Shown: positions 35,912-44,645, counted from the stretch's first letter. The stretch is 64,000 nt of DNA from Candidatus Tidjanibacter faecipullorum (GCA_019116245.1 DXCC01000006.1:34855-98854); one strand, 5' to 3'. Notes: a model not told the origin generated them from the letters alone. Numbers and translations: made by a program.

Positions 35912-36637
35912 ATGCGCAAACTTGTTATCATTCCCACCTATCGCGAGCGGGAGAATATTGCGGCGATGATCGCCAAGGTCTTCTCGCTGCCCGAGCCGTT
36001 CGACCTGCTGGTCATCGACGATGCCTCGCCCGACGGTACGGCCGACATCGTGCGGCAGCACCAGGCGGCGTGGCCCGACCGCCTCTTCCTGATCGAACGG
36101 AGCGGCAAACTGGGGCTGGGAACCGCCTACCTGACCGGATTCCGCTGGGCGCTCGACCACGGCTACAACTATGTGTTCGAGATGGACTGCGACTTCTCGC
36201 ACAATCCCGACGATCTGGTGCGGCTCTTCCGTGCGGCGGAGGAGGGGGCCGACGTGGTGGTCGGTTCGCGGTACGTGCAGGGGGTCAATGTGGTCAACTG
36301 GCCCATGTCGCGCCTGCTGATGTCCTACTGCGCCTCCATCTACGTCCGTCTCATCACCCGCATGCCCGTGCGTGACGCGACGGCGGGATTTGTCTGCTAC
36401 TCCCGCCGCGTGCTGCAGACCATCGACCTGGACGCGGTGCGGATGAAGGGCTACGGCTTCCAGATCGAGATGAAATATACCGCTTGGCGTCTCGGATTCC
36501 GCATCCGGGAGGTGTCGATCATCTTCATGGATCGCACGGCGGGTGTCTCGAAGATGAGCAGCGGCATTTTCGGCGAGGCCTTCTGGGGGGTCATCGCCCT
36601 GCGCATGCGGCGCATCCGTCCGGCTTCCGGACGCTGA
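35912..36637 (+). CDS. polyprenol-phosphate glycosyltransferase (Dpm1-like GT2)
   Basis: A 241-aa soluble GT2 enzyme of the dolichyl-phosphate mannosyltransferase type. Visible are VIIPTYRERENI, DLLVIDDASPDGTADIVR, KLGLGTAYLTGFRWAL, the metal motif EMDCDFSHNP and VVGSRYVQGVNVVNW. RDATAGFVCYSRRVL and GYGFQIEMKY follow in the acceptor region. There are no membrane helices, so it acts at the membrane surface, charging undecaprenyl phosphate with a sugar for export. The recombinase gene follows after about 20 nt. Confidence 0.92.
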   Translation: MRKLVIIPTYRERENIAAMIAKVFSLPEPFDLLVIDDASPDGTADIVRQHQAAWPDRLFLIERSGKLGLGTAYLTGFRWALDHGYNYVFEMDCDFSHNPDDLVRLFRAAEEGADVVVGSRYVQGVNVVNWPMSRLLMSYCASIYVRLITRMPVRDATAGFVCYSRRVLQTIDLDAVRMKGYGFQIEMKYTAWRLGFRIREVSIIFMDRTAGVSKMSSGIFGEAFWGVIALRMRRIRPASGR

Positions 36638-36659
36638 TTCCCTTTCTTTGATCTGGTTT

Positions 36660-37583
36660 ATGACAGCCATGCAGGATCCCGTCGGCAGTTTCATCCGGTA
36701 CATCGAGACGACGCGGCGCTATTCGCCCAACACGGTGGCGAGCTACCGGCGCGACATCGACCGGCTGCTGGCCTATCTGGGCGTGACGGAGGAGACCTTC
36801 GATCCGGCCCGACTGACGGCTGACGAGGTGCGGGCCTGGGTGATTTCCCTCTCGGAGGAGGGGCTGAAACCGACCAGCATCAACCGCATGCTCTCCGCCT
36901 GGGGCTCCTTTTATAAATACCTGTTGCGCGAGGAGGCGGTGGTCGCCGATCCGTTCCGGAAGGTCTCCGCGCTGAAAAAGCCGATGACGCTGCCCGCCTT
37001 CATCCCCGAGAGCCGGATGAGCCGGCTGGTGAACGAACTGGCCGCGGAGATGGACGAGGGGGAGGATTTCTGCCGCCGCCGCGATGCGCTGATGGTGCTG
37101 TTTCTGTATGCGACGGGGCTGCGTCTGGCCGAGCTGATTGCCATCGACCGGACCGATTTCGAGAAAGGATTCAGGGAGTTGCATGTCCGGGGCAAGGGCG
37201 ACAAGGAGCGGATCGTGCCGATTGTGCCCGAACTGCGGGAGCGGATTCAGGCGTATTTGTCCGCAATTAGGGCCGAGAATATTTGTTTGTCCGGAGAAAA
37301 AGCATTATTTTTAACAAAGAAAGGAAACCGAATCTCTCGCAGCGAGGTCTATCGGGCCATCCGGCGGCAGCTCGCTCTCTTCGGCATTCCGGGCAAGCGC
37401 AGTCCGCACGTGTTGCGGCATACGTTCGCCACCCACATGATGAACAGCGGCGCCGATTTGAGAGAGATTCAGGAACTGCTGGGGCATGCTTCCCTGAGCG
37501 CGACGCAGGTCTATACGCACAACAGCATCGCCCAACTGAAAGAGGTGTACGACACGGCCCATCCGCATGCCCGCGAGCATTGA
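36660..37583 (+). CDS. tyrosine recombinase, XerC/XerD type
   Basis: A 307-aa integrase-family protein. The N-terminal SAM-like domain (SFIRYIETTRRYSPNTVASYRRDI) is followed by the catalytic domain. This has Arg155 in ATGLRLAEL, Lys in VRGKGDKERIVP, HVLRHTFATHMMNSGADLREIQELLGHASL, and nucleophile Tyr in TQVYTHN. Length and gap-free motifs point to a housekeeping XerC/D, which resolves chromosome dimers at dif, rather than to a phage integrase. ATG codons at 36660 and 36669 are both possible starts. The chromosomal operon context and hpf downstream argue against a mobile element. Confidence 0.9.
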   Translation: MTAMQDPVGSFIRYIETTRRYSPNTVASYRRDIDRLLAYLGVTEETFDPARLTADEVRAWVISLSEEGLKPTSINRMLSAWGSFYKYLLREEAVVADPFRKVSALKKPMTLPAFIPESRMSRLVNELAAEMDEGEDFCRRRDALMVLFLYATGLRLAELIAIDRTDFEKGFRELHVRGKGDKERIVPIVPELRERIQAYLSAIRAENICLSGEKALFLTKKGNRISRSEVYRAIRRQLALFGIPGKRSPHVLRHTFATHMMNSGADLREIQELLGHASLSATQVYTHNSIAQLKEVYDTAHPHAREH

Positions 37584-37652
37584 CGGGGTTCCGGCCGTAC
37601 CGGGAAGGAAAAGAAGGGGCGGGAAAGGCCCGCCCGAAACAATATGCACGAC

Positions 37653-37670
37653 GACACGCTGCGGCGTGTC
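37653..37670 (+). other. hairpin just upstream of the hpf ribosome site
   Basis: GACACGC and GCGTGTC form a 7-bp stem with a TGCG loop, ending 10 nt before a strong AAAGGAGG at 37681-37688. An additional GGGCGGG/CCCGCCC stem lies at 37617-37635. Neither has a T tract. Confidence 0.5.
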
Positions 37671-37695
37671 CCTAAAACCAAAAGGAGGAACTACT

Positions 37696-37992
37696 ATGAA
37701 CGTCAAGATCCAGTCCGTAAAATTCGACGCCGACCAGAAGCTCATCGAATTTGCTGAAGCCAAAATGGCCAAACTCGACCGTTTCATCGAGCGCGCAACG
37801 GGTGCGGAGATCATTTTGAAGCTCGACAAAGATAACGACAAGGGAAACAAGATAGCCACGATCCGCATCGATGCGCCCGGTGACGATCTGATTGCCGAGA
37901 GCCGTTGCAAGACGTTTGAGGAGGCGATTGATACCGCCATCGACGCCCTCAAAAAGCAGATCGAGCGCTACAAGGAGCGTTACAACAAATAA
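37696..37992 (+). CDS. hpf: ribosome hibernation-promoting factor, short form
   Basis: A 98-aa protein of the HPF/RaiA family: NVKIQSVKFDADQKLIEFAEAKMAKLDRF at the start and ESRCKTFEEAIDTAIDALKKQIERYKERY at the end, a beta-alpha-beta-beta-beta-alpha fold. It binds the 30S decoding region and inactivates ribosomes in stationary phase. Only the N-terminal domain is present, so this is the short form. The start is fixed by a strong AAAGGAGG with 7-nt spacing. A hairpin precedes the ribosome site and a terminator follows the gene. Confidence 0.94.
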   Translation: MNVKIQSVKFDADQKLIEFAEAKMAKLDRFIERATGAEIILKLDKDNDKGNKIATIRIDAPGDDLIAESRCKTFEEAIDTAIDALKKQIERYKERYNK

Positions 37993-38015
37993 CGGTTCGT
38001 TCCCGTAGAAAACGG

Positions 38016-38052
38016 GAGGGACGGAATCATCGGATTCCGTCCCTCTTTTTTT
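38016..38052 (+). terminator. intrinsic terminator of hpf
   Basis: GAGGGACGGAATC and its complement form a 13-bp stem with a four-base loop followed by a run of T residues. Confidence 0.93.
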
Positions 38053-38121
38053 GTGCCGGGAGTCGGGGCTGCGGCGCGTCGTGTCCGGCAGGCGTCGCGT
38101 CGGGACCGTTCCGGGGTGCGG

Positions 38122-38847
38122 TCAGACCATGTGGCAGGCAATGCGGCAGGCAGCCTCGTCGCGGGCGTTGCGGATCTCGTAGAGGCAGTCGTCGGCCGAC
38201 CGCTCGGCCAGCAGGGCCAGGACGTCGCCGTGGCGGGTTTCCTGCAGGTAGTTGATCTCCACGCGGGCGAAGCGGCGGCTCCGGAGCCATTCGAGCGGCA
38301 GGGTGTCGATCACCCACTGGAGGTATTTCACGCTGTTGGCGTGGCCGTTGAAGTCCAGGTCGCTGTAGGCGACCGTGTGGGTGAACTGTTCGGTGGGATG
38401 CGGCGTGGCTAGACGGCGCGGCAGGGCCGCCGGCAGCGGAAAGTCCTGCGTCATGGTGTCGTAGGCGGCCAGCTGGTGCAGGTCGAGCAGCCGGCGGGTG
38501 GAGAGGTCGATCATCGCCCAGTTGGAGACCGCGCCGGCAATCCGTTCGCCCCGTTCGTCGAGGATGTCGAAGTTGCGGGTGGTCATGGCGCGGGTGATGT
38601 TGCTCACCCAGGTTGTGACGCGGACGGGTTCGTACTCGTCCGGCATGCGGTCGATCTCGACGGCCAGCCGGGTCAGCACCCAGGAGGCGTTGTTGAGGTT
38701 CAGGTCGCGCACGCCGAATCCGTTGCGGTCGGCATCCTCGCCGGCCGTGTGGAGCAGGTAGTCGACCAGCGCCATGAGGGTGGCGCGGCGCATGAAATCG
38801 ACGTCACGAGGCTCGATGCGGTAATTATAGGTGCGTTTTGTATCCAT
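38122..38847 (-). CDS. acyl-ACP thioesterase
   Basis: A 241-aa double-hotdog protein of the FatA/FatB-like family. The first hotdog begins YNYRIEPRDVDFMRRATLMALVDYLLHTA, with WVLTRLAVEIDRMP. The second has YSDLDFNGHANSVKYLQWV, carrying the Asn and His of the active site, and FARVEINYLQETRHGD. The enzyme hydrolyses acyl-ACP to release free fatty acid. Homologues are general in Bacteroidales. I choose ATG 38847 (MDTKRTYNYRIEPRD); the frame extends upstream through DNA with no protein-like features. Confidence 0.9.
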   Translation of the reverse strand: MDTKRTYNYRIEPRDVDFMRRATLMALVDYLLHTAGEDADRNGFGVRDLNLNNASWVLTRLAVEIDRMPDEYEPVRVTTWVSNITRAMTTRNFDILDERGERIAGAVSNWAMIDLSTRRLLDLHQLAAYDTMTQDFPLPAALPRRLATPHPTEQFTHTVAYSDLDFNGHANSVKYLQWVIDTLPLEWLRSRRFARVEINYLQETRHGDVLALLAERSADDCLYEIRNARDEAACRIACHMV

Positions 38848-39025
38848 GAATCGTGAAATATCGTTATCTTGTTCCTTGGTAGGAAGTGCCTGTGGGGCAT
38901 TCCGGCCGCGCTGCGGCACATCCAAGGTACGGAGAATGGCGGGATTTTCCAACTCTCCGGACAGGCGGTGCGGCAGCAGGAATGCGGAATAAGAATAAAA
39001 AAATATCGAAAAACAATAAAAGTAT

Positions 39026-39056
39026 ATTGTTTTTCCCGAAAACAGCGTTATATTTG
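39026..39056 (+). promoter_or_regulatory. full promoter (ATTG - 19 bp - TATATTTG) for the DUF2975/XRE pair
   Basis: TTG at 39027-39029 and TATATTTG at 39049-39056 have ideal 19-bp spacing in an AT-rich patch. A GGGAGG ribosome site follows before the ATG at 39083. Confidence 0.78.
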
Positions 39057-39082
39057 CGAAAGGAATAAGGGAGGATCGGCGT

Positions 39083-39784
39083 ATGAATTCCAGAAAAGTC
39101 ATCTTGCGACGTATCACCGCTCTGTATGTGGTTTTCTTTGTCGTGATAGCCATCGGGGTGGTCCGTTCGCTCGGATTGGGTGGGGACGCCTTCCATACGG
39201 GGCTCAACGACGGACGCCGGATGTATGCCGAACAGCAGCGCTCCGACCGAAGCACCTGGGTGATGTACGACGTGGGCATGGCGACCAGTGCGGTCGGTTT
39301 CGACGTGCCGGTGCGCCGCGATACGACGGCGGGCTCAACGACGGTCTACGCCCGTCCGGCGTCGCTGGACTTCAAGGTTTCCGTGTCCGGACAGGAGCCG
39401 TTCGCCGGCCGGACGCTCGACAACCTGCGCATGCTGTGCGGCATTCTGTCGGTGCTGATCTATGCGGCGGTCTTCGTCATCCTCTTCATCGTCATCGGCG
39501 CCCTGCGGCGAAGCATCCGCAACGACAGCGGCTTCAGCCGGACCAACATTGCGCTGACGCGGGTCATCGGCCTGTTGCTGATCCTGGCTTCGCTGCTCTT
39601 CTCGCTGACGCTGTGGCTGGAGGCGCGCATGGTGGCCCCTTATCTGGAGGGTACGGCCTATGTGGTCAATACGTCGTTCCCGTTCAACTTCTCGGAACTG
39701 CTGATGGGGGTGGTTATCTTCGTGATCGCGGAGATCTTCTCCATCAACGCGACGCTGACCGAGGAACAGAAACTGACCATCTGA
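39083..39784 (+). CDS. DUF2975-type membrane protein
   Basis: A 233-aa protein with four predicted membrane helices: near residues 10-30, 120-145, 160-180 and 205-225. An extracytoplasmic domain follows helix 1. The ILSVLIYAAVFVILFIVIGALRRSIRN and FSRTNIALTRVIGLLLILASLL segments are in the DUF2975 style. Members are almost always next to a small Cro/CI-like regulator, as here with a 15-nt gap. Function is unknown. The start has a GGGAGG site 9-10 nt upstream. Confidence 0.8.
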   Translation: MNSRKVILRRITALYVVFFVVIAIGVVRSLGLGGDAFHTGLNDGRRMYAEQQRSDRSTWVMYDVGMATSAVGFDVPVRRDTTAGSTTVYARPASLDFKVSVSGQEPFAGRTLDNLRMLCGILSVLIYAAVFVILFIVIGALRRSIRNDSGFSRTNIALTRVIGLLLILASLLFSLTLWLEARMVAPYLEGTAYVVNTSFPFNFSELLMGVVIFVIAEIFSINATLTEEQKLTI

Positions 39785-39799
39785 TAGACGTAACGGAAA

Positions 39800-40033
39800 A
39801 TGGCAATTATCATCAACATAGATGTCATGATGGCGAAGCGGAAGATGTCGCTCGGCGAACTTTCCGAGCGGGTCAACATCACCCAGGCGAACATGTCCAT
39901 CCTCAAGACGGGCAAGGCCAAGGCGATCCGTTTCTCGACGCTCGACGCCATCTGCCGCGTGTTGGATTGCCAGCCGGGGGATATCATCGAGTATCGTCCC
40001 GACGATGCAGAGGAGGAACGGGCGCGGACGTGA
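39800..40033 (+). CDS. small XRE/YozG-type transcriptional regulator
   Basis: A 77-aa protein that is essentially one helix-turn-helix domain: MAKRKMSLGELSERVNITQANMSILKTGKAKAIRFSTLDAICRVLDCQPGDIIEY. This matches the YozG/Cro-like family that accompanies DUF2975 proteins. It probably regulates its own two-gene unit. The length and membrane partner are not like toxin-antitoxin pairs with a nuclease toxin, although a regulatory pair with similar stability logic cannot be excluded. Confidence 0.87.
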   Translation: MAIIINIDVMMAKRKMSLGELSERVNITQANMSILKTGKAKAIRFSTLDAICRVLDCQPGDIIEYRPDDAEEERART

Positions 40034-40100
40034 CGCTTGCTCCGCGGCCCGAAGAGATAGCAATAAATTGTTTTACAAACCACTTTTTTAAATCAATCGT

Positions 40101-42935
40101 ATGATTAGAAAGTTCTTTTTAGCGGTAGCGGCGACCCTCGTATCGGTTACGGGGCTGTTCGCACAGGGAATGCAGGAGCTTCCCGATGATCCCGCGGTAC
40201 GCAAGGGCGTGCTTGACAACGGGATGACCTACTACATCCGGCACAACGACAAACCTGCCGGACAGGCCGAGTTCTGGATCTTCGACAATGTGGGTGCCCT
40301 GCAGGAAGAGGATTCGCAGCAGGGCCTGGCTCACTTCCTCGAGCACATGGCTTTCAACGGTACGGAGAACTTCCCCGGAAAGAACATGATCAGCTACCTG
40401 GAGAGTGTCGGCGTGAAATTCGGTGCCAACCTGAACGCCTTCACGGCCCAGGAGATGACCTGCTACAACATGTCCAACGTGCCGGTGCGCGAGGGCGTGG
40501 TTGATTCCGCCCTGCTCGTGCTCCACGACTGGGCTTACTACATCACCCTCGACGGCGACGAGATCGACTCGGAGCGCGGTGTGATTCTGAACGAGATGCG
40601 TACCCGCAACACGGCCGACTGGCGTATCCACGAGCAGACCGGTCCCTACCTCTACGGCGACTCGCGTTACGCTACCCGCAACGTGATCGGCCACGAGGAG
40701 GGTCTGAAAACCTTCCCCCACGATGCACTGCGTTCGTTCTACCACCGTTGGTACCGCACCGACATGCAGGCCATCCTGATCGTCGGTGACTTCGACGTGG
40801 ACGAGATGGAGCAGAAGGTGATCAAACTGATGTCGACCATCCCGGCCGTGGAGAATCCCGAGCCGAAGGCTGAGATCGAGGTGCCGGTTCACAACGAGGA
40901 GCCGATCGTCGGTGTGCTGACCGATCCGGAGCTGACCGGTACGAACGTGACCCTCTACGTGAAACGCGAACCGGTGCCGGTTGAGTTCAACAAGACGCCG
41001 GATGTCGCTCTCATGGAGCTGCTCGACCAGTTCATGATGGTTATCGCCAACGAGCGTCTCAGCGACATCGCTCAGCAGCCCAATGCACCGTTCGTGTCGG
41101 GCAGCCTGTACAGCGGTTACAACATCCGTCCGATGGATATCGTCATGATGCAGGTATCGGCCCGTGAAGGCGAGGTGCTGCCCGCATTCGAGGCGATGTA
41201 CACCGAGTATGAGAAGATGGCCCGCTACGGCTTCACGCAGTCCGAGTTCGACCGCGCCAAGACGCTGATCGCCCGTCAGGTGCAGATGGCTTACGACGGT
41301 CGCAACGACCTCCGCAGCGAGGACTACATGTGGACCTACATCTACAACTTCATGCTCAACAAGCCGATGATGAGCGCCGAGGACGAGTATGAGTTCTACA
41401 ACTATCTGTTGAGTGTTATCAATGTGGATATGCTCAACCAGTTCGTTCAGGGTGCTCGTCTGACCCGCGAGAATCAGGTGGTAATCGCCGAGCTGCCTTC
41501 GAAAGAGGGTGCCGTGATCCCGACCGCTGCCGATTTCGAGAACATCATCACGAAAGTGCAGAATGCCGAGATCGCTCCCATGGCCGATGACTTCGTGGCC
41601 GAGCCGCTGATTCCGGCCAAGACCAAGCTCAAAGGCAGCAAGGTAGTAAAGACCGAAACCGATCAGTTTGGCGCTACGGTCTGGACGCTGAAGAACGGCG
41701 CCACGGTGATCGTGAAACCGACCGACTTCAAGGCTGACGAGGTACTCATGCAGGTAATCGGTAAGGGTGGTCAGTCCGTACTGGCAACCGAGGATCTGAT
41801 GACGGCTCAGGTGCTGTCGACCTATGTGAATATGGCCGGTCTGGGCAAGTTCAATGCCAGCGATCTGCGCAAACAGCTGACGGGCAAGATGGTAGGCATC
41901 ACGCCTTTCATCAATACCTATACCAACGGTTTCTCGGCTTCGGCATCGCCGAAGGATCTGGAGACCATGTTCCAGCTGCTCTACCTCTCTTTCACGGCTC
42001 CGCGCTTCGACGAGGCTGACTACGACGTGATGATGAATCAGTTGGCAACCGCCTACGGTAACGTGGCCAGCGATCCGCAGTTCAAACTGCAGGAGGTGAT
42101 GACCGAGACGATGTACGGCAACAACCCGCGTCGCGAGGTGCTGACCTTCGACCAGCTCGGCAACATCAGCTTCGAGAAGATCCAGAAGGTATATGAGGAG
42201 CTCTACTCCAACCCCGACGACTTCACCTATCTGATCGTTGGTAACGTGGATCTGGAGACCCTCAAGCCGATGGTGGAGAAATATATCGGTTCTCTGCCCA
42301 AGACCAAGAAGGCGTTCACGATGGTAGACGACGGCGTACGCTATGCCCAGGGTCGCGTGGAGAACCGCTTCACGATGCCGATGGAGATGCCGAAGGCCAG
42401 CGTGGTAACCATCCTGAACGGTGAGATGCCCTATTCGCTGGAGAACAGACTGGCCATGGACTTCTTCGCACAGCTGCTGACGATCCGCTACACGGAGACG
42501 ATGCGTGAGGAGAAGGGCGGTACGTACGGTGTTTCGGCCTTCGGTCAGACGGCCTTCCTGCCGGTAGACGCTTACCTGTACCTGACGCTGTTCGATACCG
42601 AACCCGCCATGGTGGACGAACTGAAGCAGGACATCATCAACGAAATCGAGAAGATGGCTGCCGGTGATGTTCGCGAGGACGACATGGTCAAGATCAAGGA
42701 GTACTTCACCAAACAGTATCCGGATCAGCTCAAACAGAACGGTTACTGGCGCAACATCCTGATGTACTACCACCTCTACGGCTACGATCTCGACTCCAAC
42801 TACATGGATATCGTGAACAGCTTCGATGCCGCTTACTTCCAGAAGCTGGCTGCCAAGATCCTGGCTGACGGCAACATCATCGAGGTGATCATGCTGCCCG
42901 AGGAGCAGGCTGCTGCCACCGAGTGCGCCGAATAG
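40101..42935 (+). CDS. exported M16-family zinc metalloprotease
   Basis: A 944-aa protein with a signal peptide (MIRKFFLAVAATLVSVTGLFAQ). The N-terminal M16 domain carries the inverted zinc motif HFLEH at residues 78-82 and the third ligand near Glu165 (ILNEMRTRN). The second half repeats the fold without the motif (residues about 510-930), as in pitrilysin and mitochondrial processing peptidase fused halves. Likely a periplasmic peptidase degrading small peptides. Codon bias is strong, suggesting abundant protein. Its terminator lies within the C-terminal coding part of the convergent glycosylase gene. Confidence 0.93.
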   Translation: MIRKFFLAVAATLVSVTGLFAQGMQELPDDPAVRKGVLDNGMTYYIRHNDKPAGQAEFWIFDNVGALQEEDSQQGLAHFLEHMAFNGTENFPGKNMISYLESVGVKFGANLNAFTAQEMTCYNMSNVPVREGVVDSALLVLHDWAYYITLDGDEIDSERGVILNEMRTRNTADWRIHEQTGPYLYGDSRYATRNVIGHEEGLKTFPHDALRSFYHRWYRTDMQAILIVGDFDVDEMEQKVIKLMSTIPAVENPEPKAEIEVPVHNEEPIVGVLTDPELTGTNVTLYVKREPVPVEFNKTPDVALMELLDQFMMVIANERLSDIAQQPNAPFVSGSLYSGYNIRPMDIVMMQVSAREGEVLPAFEAMYTEYEKMARYGFTQSEFDRAKTLIARQVQMAYDGRNDLRSEDYMWTYIYNFMLNKPMMSAEDEYEFYNYLLSVINVDMLNQFVQGARLTRENQVVIAELPSKEGAVIPTAADFENIITKVQNAEIAPMADDFVAEPLIPAKTKLKGSKVVKTETDQFGATVWTLKNGATVIVKPTDFKADEVLMQVIGKGGQSVLATEDLMTAQVLSTYVNMAGLGKFNASDLRKQLTGKMVGITPFINTYTNGFSASASPKDLETMFQLLYLSFTAPRFDEADYDVMMNQLATAYGNVASDPQFKLQEVMTETMYGNNPRREVLTFDQLGNISFEKIQKVYEELYSNPDDFTYLIVGNVDLETLKPMVEKYIGSLPKTKKAFTMVDDGVRYAQGRVENRFTMPMEMPKASVVTILNGEMPYSLENRLAMDFFAQLLTIRYTETMREEKGGTYGVSAFGQTAFLPVDAYLYLTLFDTEPAMVDELKQDIINEIEKMAAGDVREDDMVKIKEYFTKQYPDQLKQNGYWRNILMYYHLYGYDLDSNYMDIVNSFDAAYFQKLAAKILADGNIIEVIMLPEEQAAATECAE

Positions 42936-43629
42936 GGGATTCCCTTGAGGCATGACAAAAGAGGAGCGTTGGAAAACGCTCCTCTTTTTTTGTGTCCGGG
43001 TTGCAACGGGGGTACCGCTCCGAGGCAATCCGCCACAGGTAGAACGAGGCGGTGGTCCCGTAGGGAGAGTAGAGCGCCCGGTAGCGGGCGCGGACGTCGG
43101 GCGGGAAACGGTCGATGCCGTGCAGCCGCGTCAGCCCGCGGCGGATGCCCAGGTCGTCGAAACTGAGAATGTCCGGACGGCCGAACGAGAAGATCAGCAG
43201 CATCTCGGCTGTCCAGCGGCCAATGCCGGGCAGTGCATCGAGCCGGCGGATGGCTTCCTCGTCGGGAAGTCCTGCCAGCTCTTCGGCACGGAGGCGGCCG
43301 TCGGTCATCGCTTCGGCTGCGGCCCGCAGGTAGGCGACCTTGCGAGTGGAGAGGCCGCAACCGCGCAGCGTGTCGTCCGTGCCGGCCAGCAGCCGCTCCG
43401 GGGTCAGTTGGCCGAGCTGCCCGCGGAGTCGGGCAAGGACGGTTTCGGCAGCCTTGCCGGAGATCTGCTGGGAGACGATGTTGGTGGCGATGGCCTCGAA
43501 CTGGTCGGGAATCAGCGGCCGCTCCAGCGGCCCGTAGCGGGTGATGTATGCGCCCAGTGCCGGGTCGCATCGGGTCAGATGGTCCAGCGCTTCCGGCGGA
43601 CAGCGGAATGTGGTGACAGGCGTTTTCAT
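42889..43629 (-). CDS. DNA-3-methyladenine glycosylase II-like (HhH-GPD)
   Basis: A 246-aa base-excision enzyme of the AlkA type. The helix-hairpin-helix with the catalytic Asp is visible: LDALPGIGRWTAEMLLIFSFG and FDDLGIRRGL. VSQQISGKAAETVLAR near residue 52 is also typical. It removes alkylated purines. The family-like part ends near residue 212 (SFYLWRIASERYP); a further 30 residues read through a terminator hairpin and end 47 bp inside the convergent M16 gene, so the true C-terminus is unusual. A -7 element precedes the start at 43629 by 22 nt. Confidence 0.85.
   Translation of the reverse strand: MKTPVTTFRCPPEALDHLTRCDPALGAYITRYGPLERPLIPDQFEAIATNIVSQQISGKAAETVLARLRGQLGQLTPERLLAGTDDTLRGCGLSTRKVAYLRAAAEAMTDGRLRAEELAGLPDEEAIRRLDALPGIGRWTAEMLLIFSFGRPDILSFDDLGIRRGLTRLHGIDRFPPDVRARYRALYSPYGTTASFYLWRIASERYPRCNPDTKKEERFPTLLFCHASRESPIRRTRWQQPAPRAA
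42961..42991 (+). terminator. intrinsic terminator of the M16 protease gene
   Basis: GAGGAGCGTT and AACGCTCCTC pair around GGAA, followed by seven T residues. The site lies inside the reading frame of the convergent glycosylase gene. Confidence 0.93.
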
Positions 43630-43651
43630 GGTGCAGGGGAAAGGGGTGATG

Positions 43652-43659
43652 CAAAGATA
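43652..43659 (-). promoter_or_regulatory. -7 element (TATCTTTG) for the glycosylase gene
   Basis: Exact TAnnTTTG match on the minus strand, 22 nt upstream of the start. Confidence 0.62.
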
Positions 43660-43682
43660 GCGGGTTCGGGGCGGAGGCGGAT

Positions 43683-43711
43683 AAAAAAACGGCGGCCCTT
43701 TCGGCCGCCGT
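43683..43711 (-). terminator. intrinsic terminator of the outer-membrane protein gene
   Basis: On the minus strand ACGGCGGCC and GGCCGCCGT pair around five bases, followed by a run of T residues. Only 24 nt separates it from the glycosylase -7 element. Confidence 0.9.
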
Positions 43712-43732
43712 TGTGCGTGACGGGGACGGGGG

Positions 43733-44497
43733 TCAGATCTTGACGGCGATACCGCCCATGATGTTGGCGTCCTGCATGGCCGGACTCCAGCTCAGCGTCG
43801 TGAAGACGGAGAAGGTCAGGCCGGCGAGACTTTCGATGCGCCAGCTTTTGCCGGCATTGAGGAAGACATCCTGGACATAGAAGTTGCGGTCGAGGCGGTA
43901 GATGGCCGGAGCGGCCCAGGGTACGATGCCGATACCGGCCTCCAGATCGATGCCCTTGATCGAGAAGGGGTAGGAGAGCTGGGCGTAGGAAGCCCAGGTG
44001 CGTTTGCCGTTTTCATCGTAATCCGAGCCGCCGACCAGCGTGGTGTACCAGGCGATGGTCAGGGGCACCTTCTTGGAGATGCACCACGCCACGCCTGCCT
44101 CAACACGGTGGGGAGCTCCCTGCCGGTTGTAGGAGAAGTAGTTGTGGTTGTGGTCGCCCTCCTGCGAGGGGTTGACGCAATAGACGTCGATGACGGAGAA
44201 GGTGACCGGCCCCAGAACGTAGGTGGCCTTGAGGTCGAGCTCGCGGTAGGAGATGCCCGTCAGATCGGCCGATCCCCAGGCGGAGAGCTTGAATCCGCCA
44301 GCGTTCAGCGCGATGGAGGGTTGCATGCTGACACCTGCTTCGCGGTAGCCGCGCCAGAGGTAGCTGCTGACAAGGTCGACGCCTCCCGTGAAATAGACGC
44401 TGCGCGGCGTCTCCTGGGCATGGACATGGGGAGCGCTCGCCAGACAGCAGACGGCGGCAAGCAACAGCGTGAGACGAGTCAGGGTTGTTCTCTTCAT
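43733..44497 (-). CDS. outer-membrane beta-barrel protein (TorF-like / gcw_chp family)
   Basis: A 254-aa exported protein with signal peptide (to residue about 28, ...APHVHAQ). The sequence then alternates as barrel strands, with VSSYLWRGYREAGVSMQPSI, the WRGY signature of this family, and many aromatic-ended strands. The end FSVFTTLSWSPAMQDANIMGGIAVKI is a strand. Probably a small porin-like protein; substrate unknown. The start at 44497 follows the family. It may be monocistronic with its own terminator. Confidence 0.82.
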   Translation of the reverse strand: MKRTTLTRLTLLLAAVCCLASAPHVHAQETPRSVYFTGGVDLVSSYLWRGYREAGVSMQPSIALNAGGFKLSAWGSADLTGISYRELDLKATYVLGPVTFSVIDVYCVNPSQEGDHNHNYFSYNRQGAPHRVEAGVAWCISKKVPLTIAWYTTLVGGSDYDENGKRTWASYAQLSYPFSIKGIDLEAGIGIVPWAAPAIYRLDRNFYVQDVFLNAGKSWRIESLAGLTFSVFTTLSWSPAMQDANIMGGIAVKI

Positions 44498-44584
44498 ATG
44501 GGAAGTTGTTGGATTTGTCGTAATGGCGGGGCAGTCGGTTTGCCGGGTGCAAAGGTAACGTCTTCCCGCCGAAATAACAACAGC

Positions 44585-44625
44585 AAAGGCCGTTTCCCGC
44601 GCCAACCGGCGGGAAAACGGCCTTT
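44585..44625 (-). terminator. hairpin after the aminotransferase gene
   Basis: AAAGGCCGTTT-CCCGC and its near-complement form a long stem with one bulge. The following minus-strand sequence has only a loose T tract, so termination strength is uncertain. Confidence 0.6.
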
Positions 44626-44645
44626 GTGGAACAGGGTTCGGGGGA

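Noticed and set aside
36660..37583. Tyrosine recombinase as a mobile-element integrase
   Set aside because: It sits in a housekeeping operon with no tRNA, att-like repeats or phage genes around it, and its length and motifs fit XerC/XerD.
39083..40033. DUF2975/XRE pair as a toxin-antitoxin module
   Set aside because: The membrane protein is large with four helices and no toxin-like motif, and this pairing is known as a regulator/membrane unit.
40119..43028. 969-aa minus-strand frame opposite the M16 protease gene
   Set aside because: Mirror of a codon-biased gene; no motifs, start or ribosome site.
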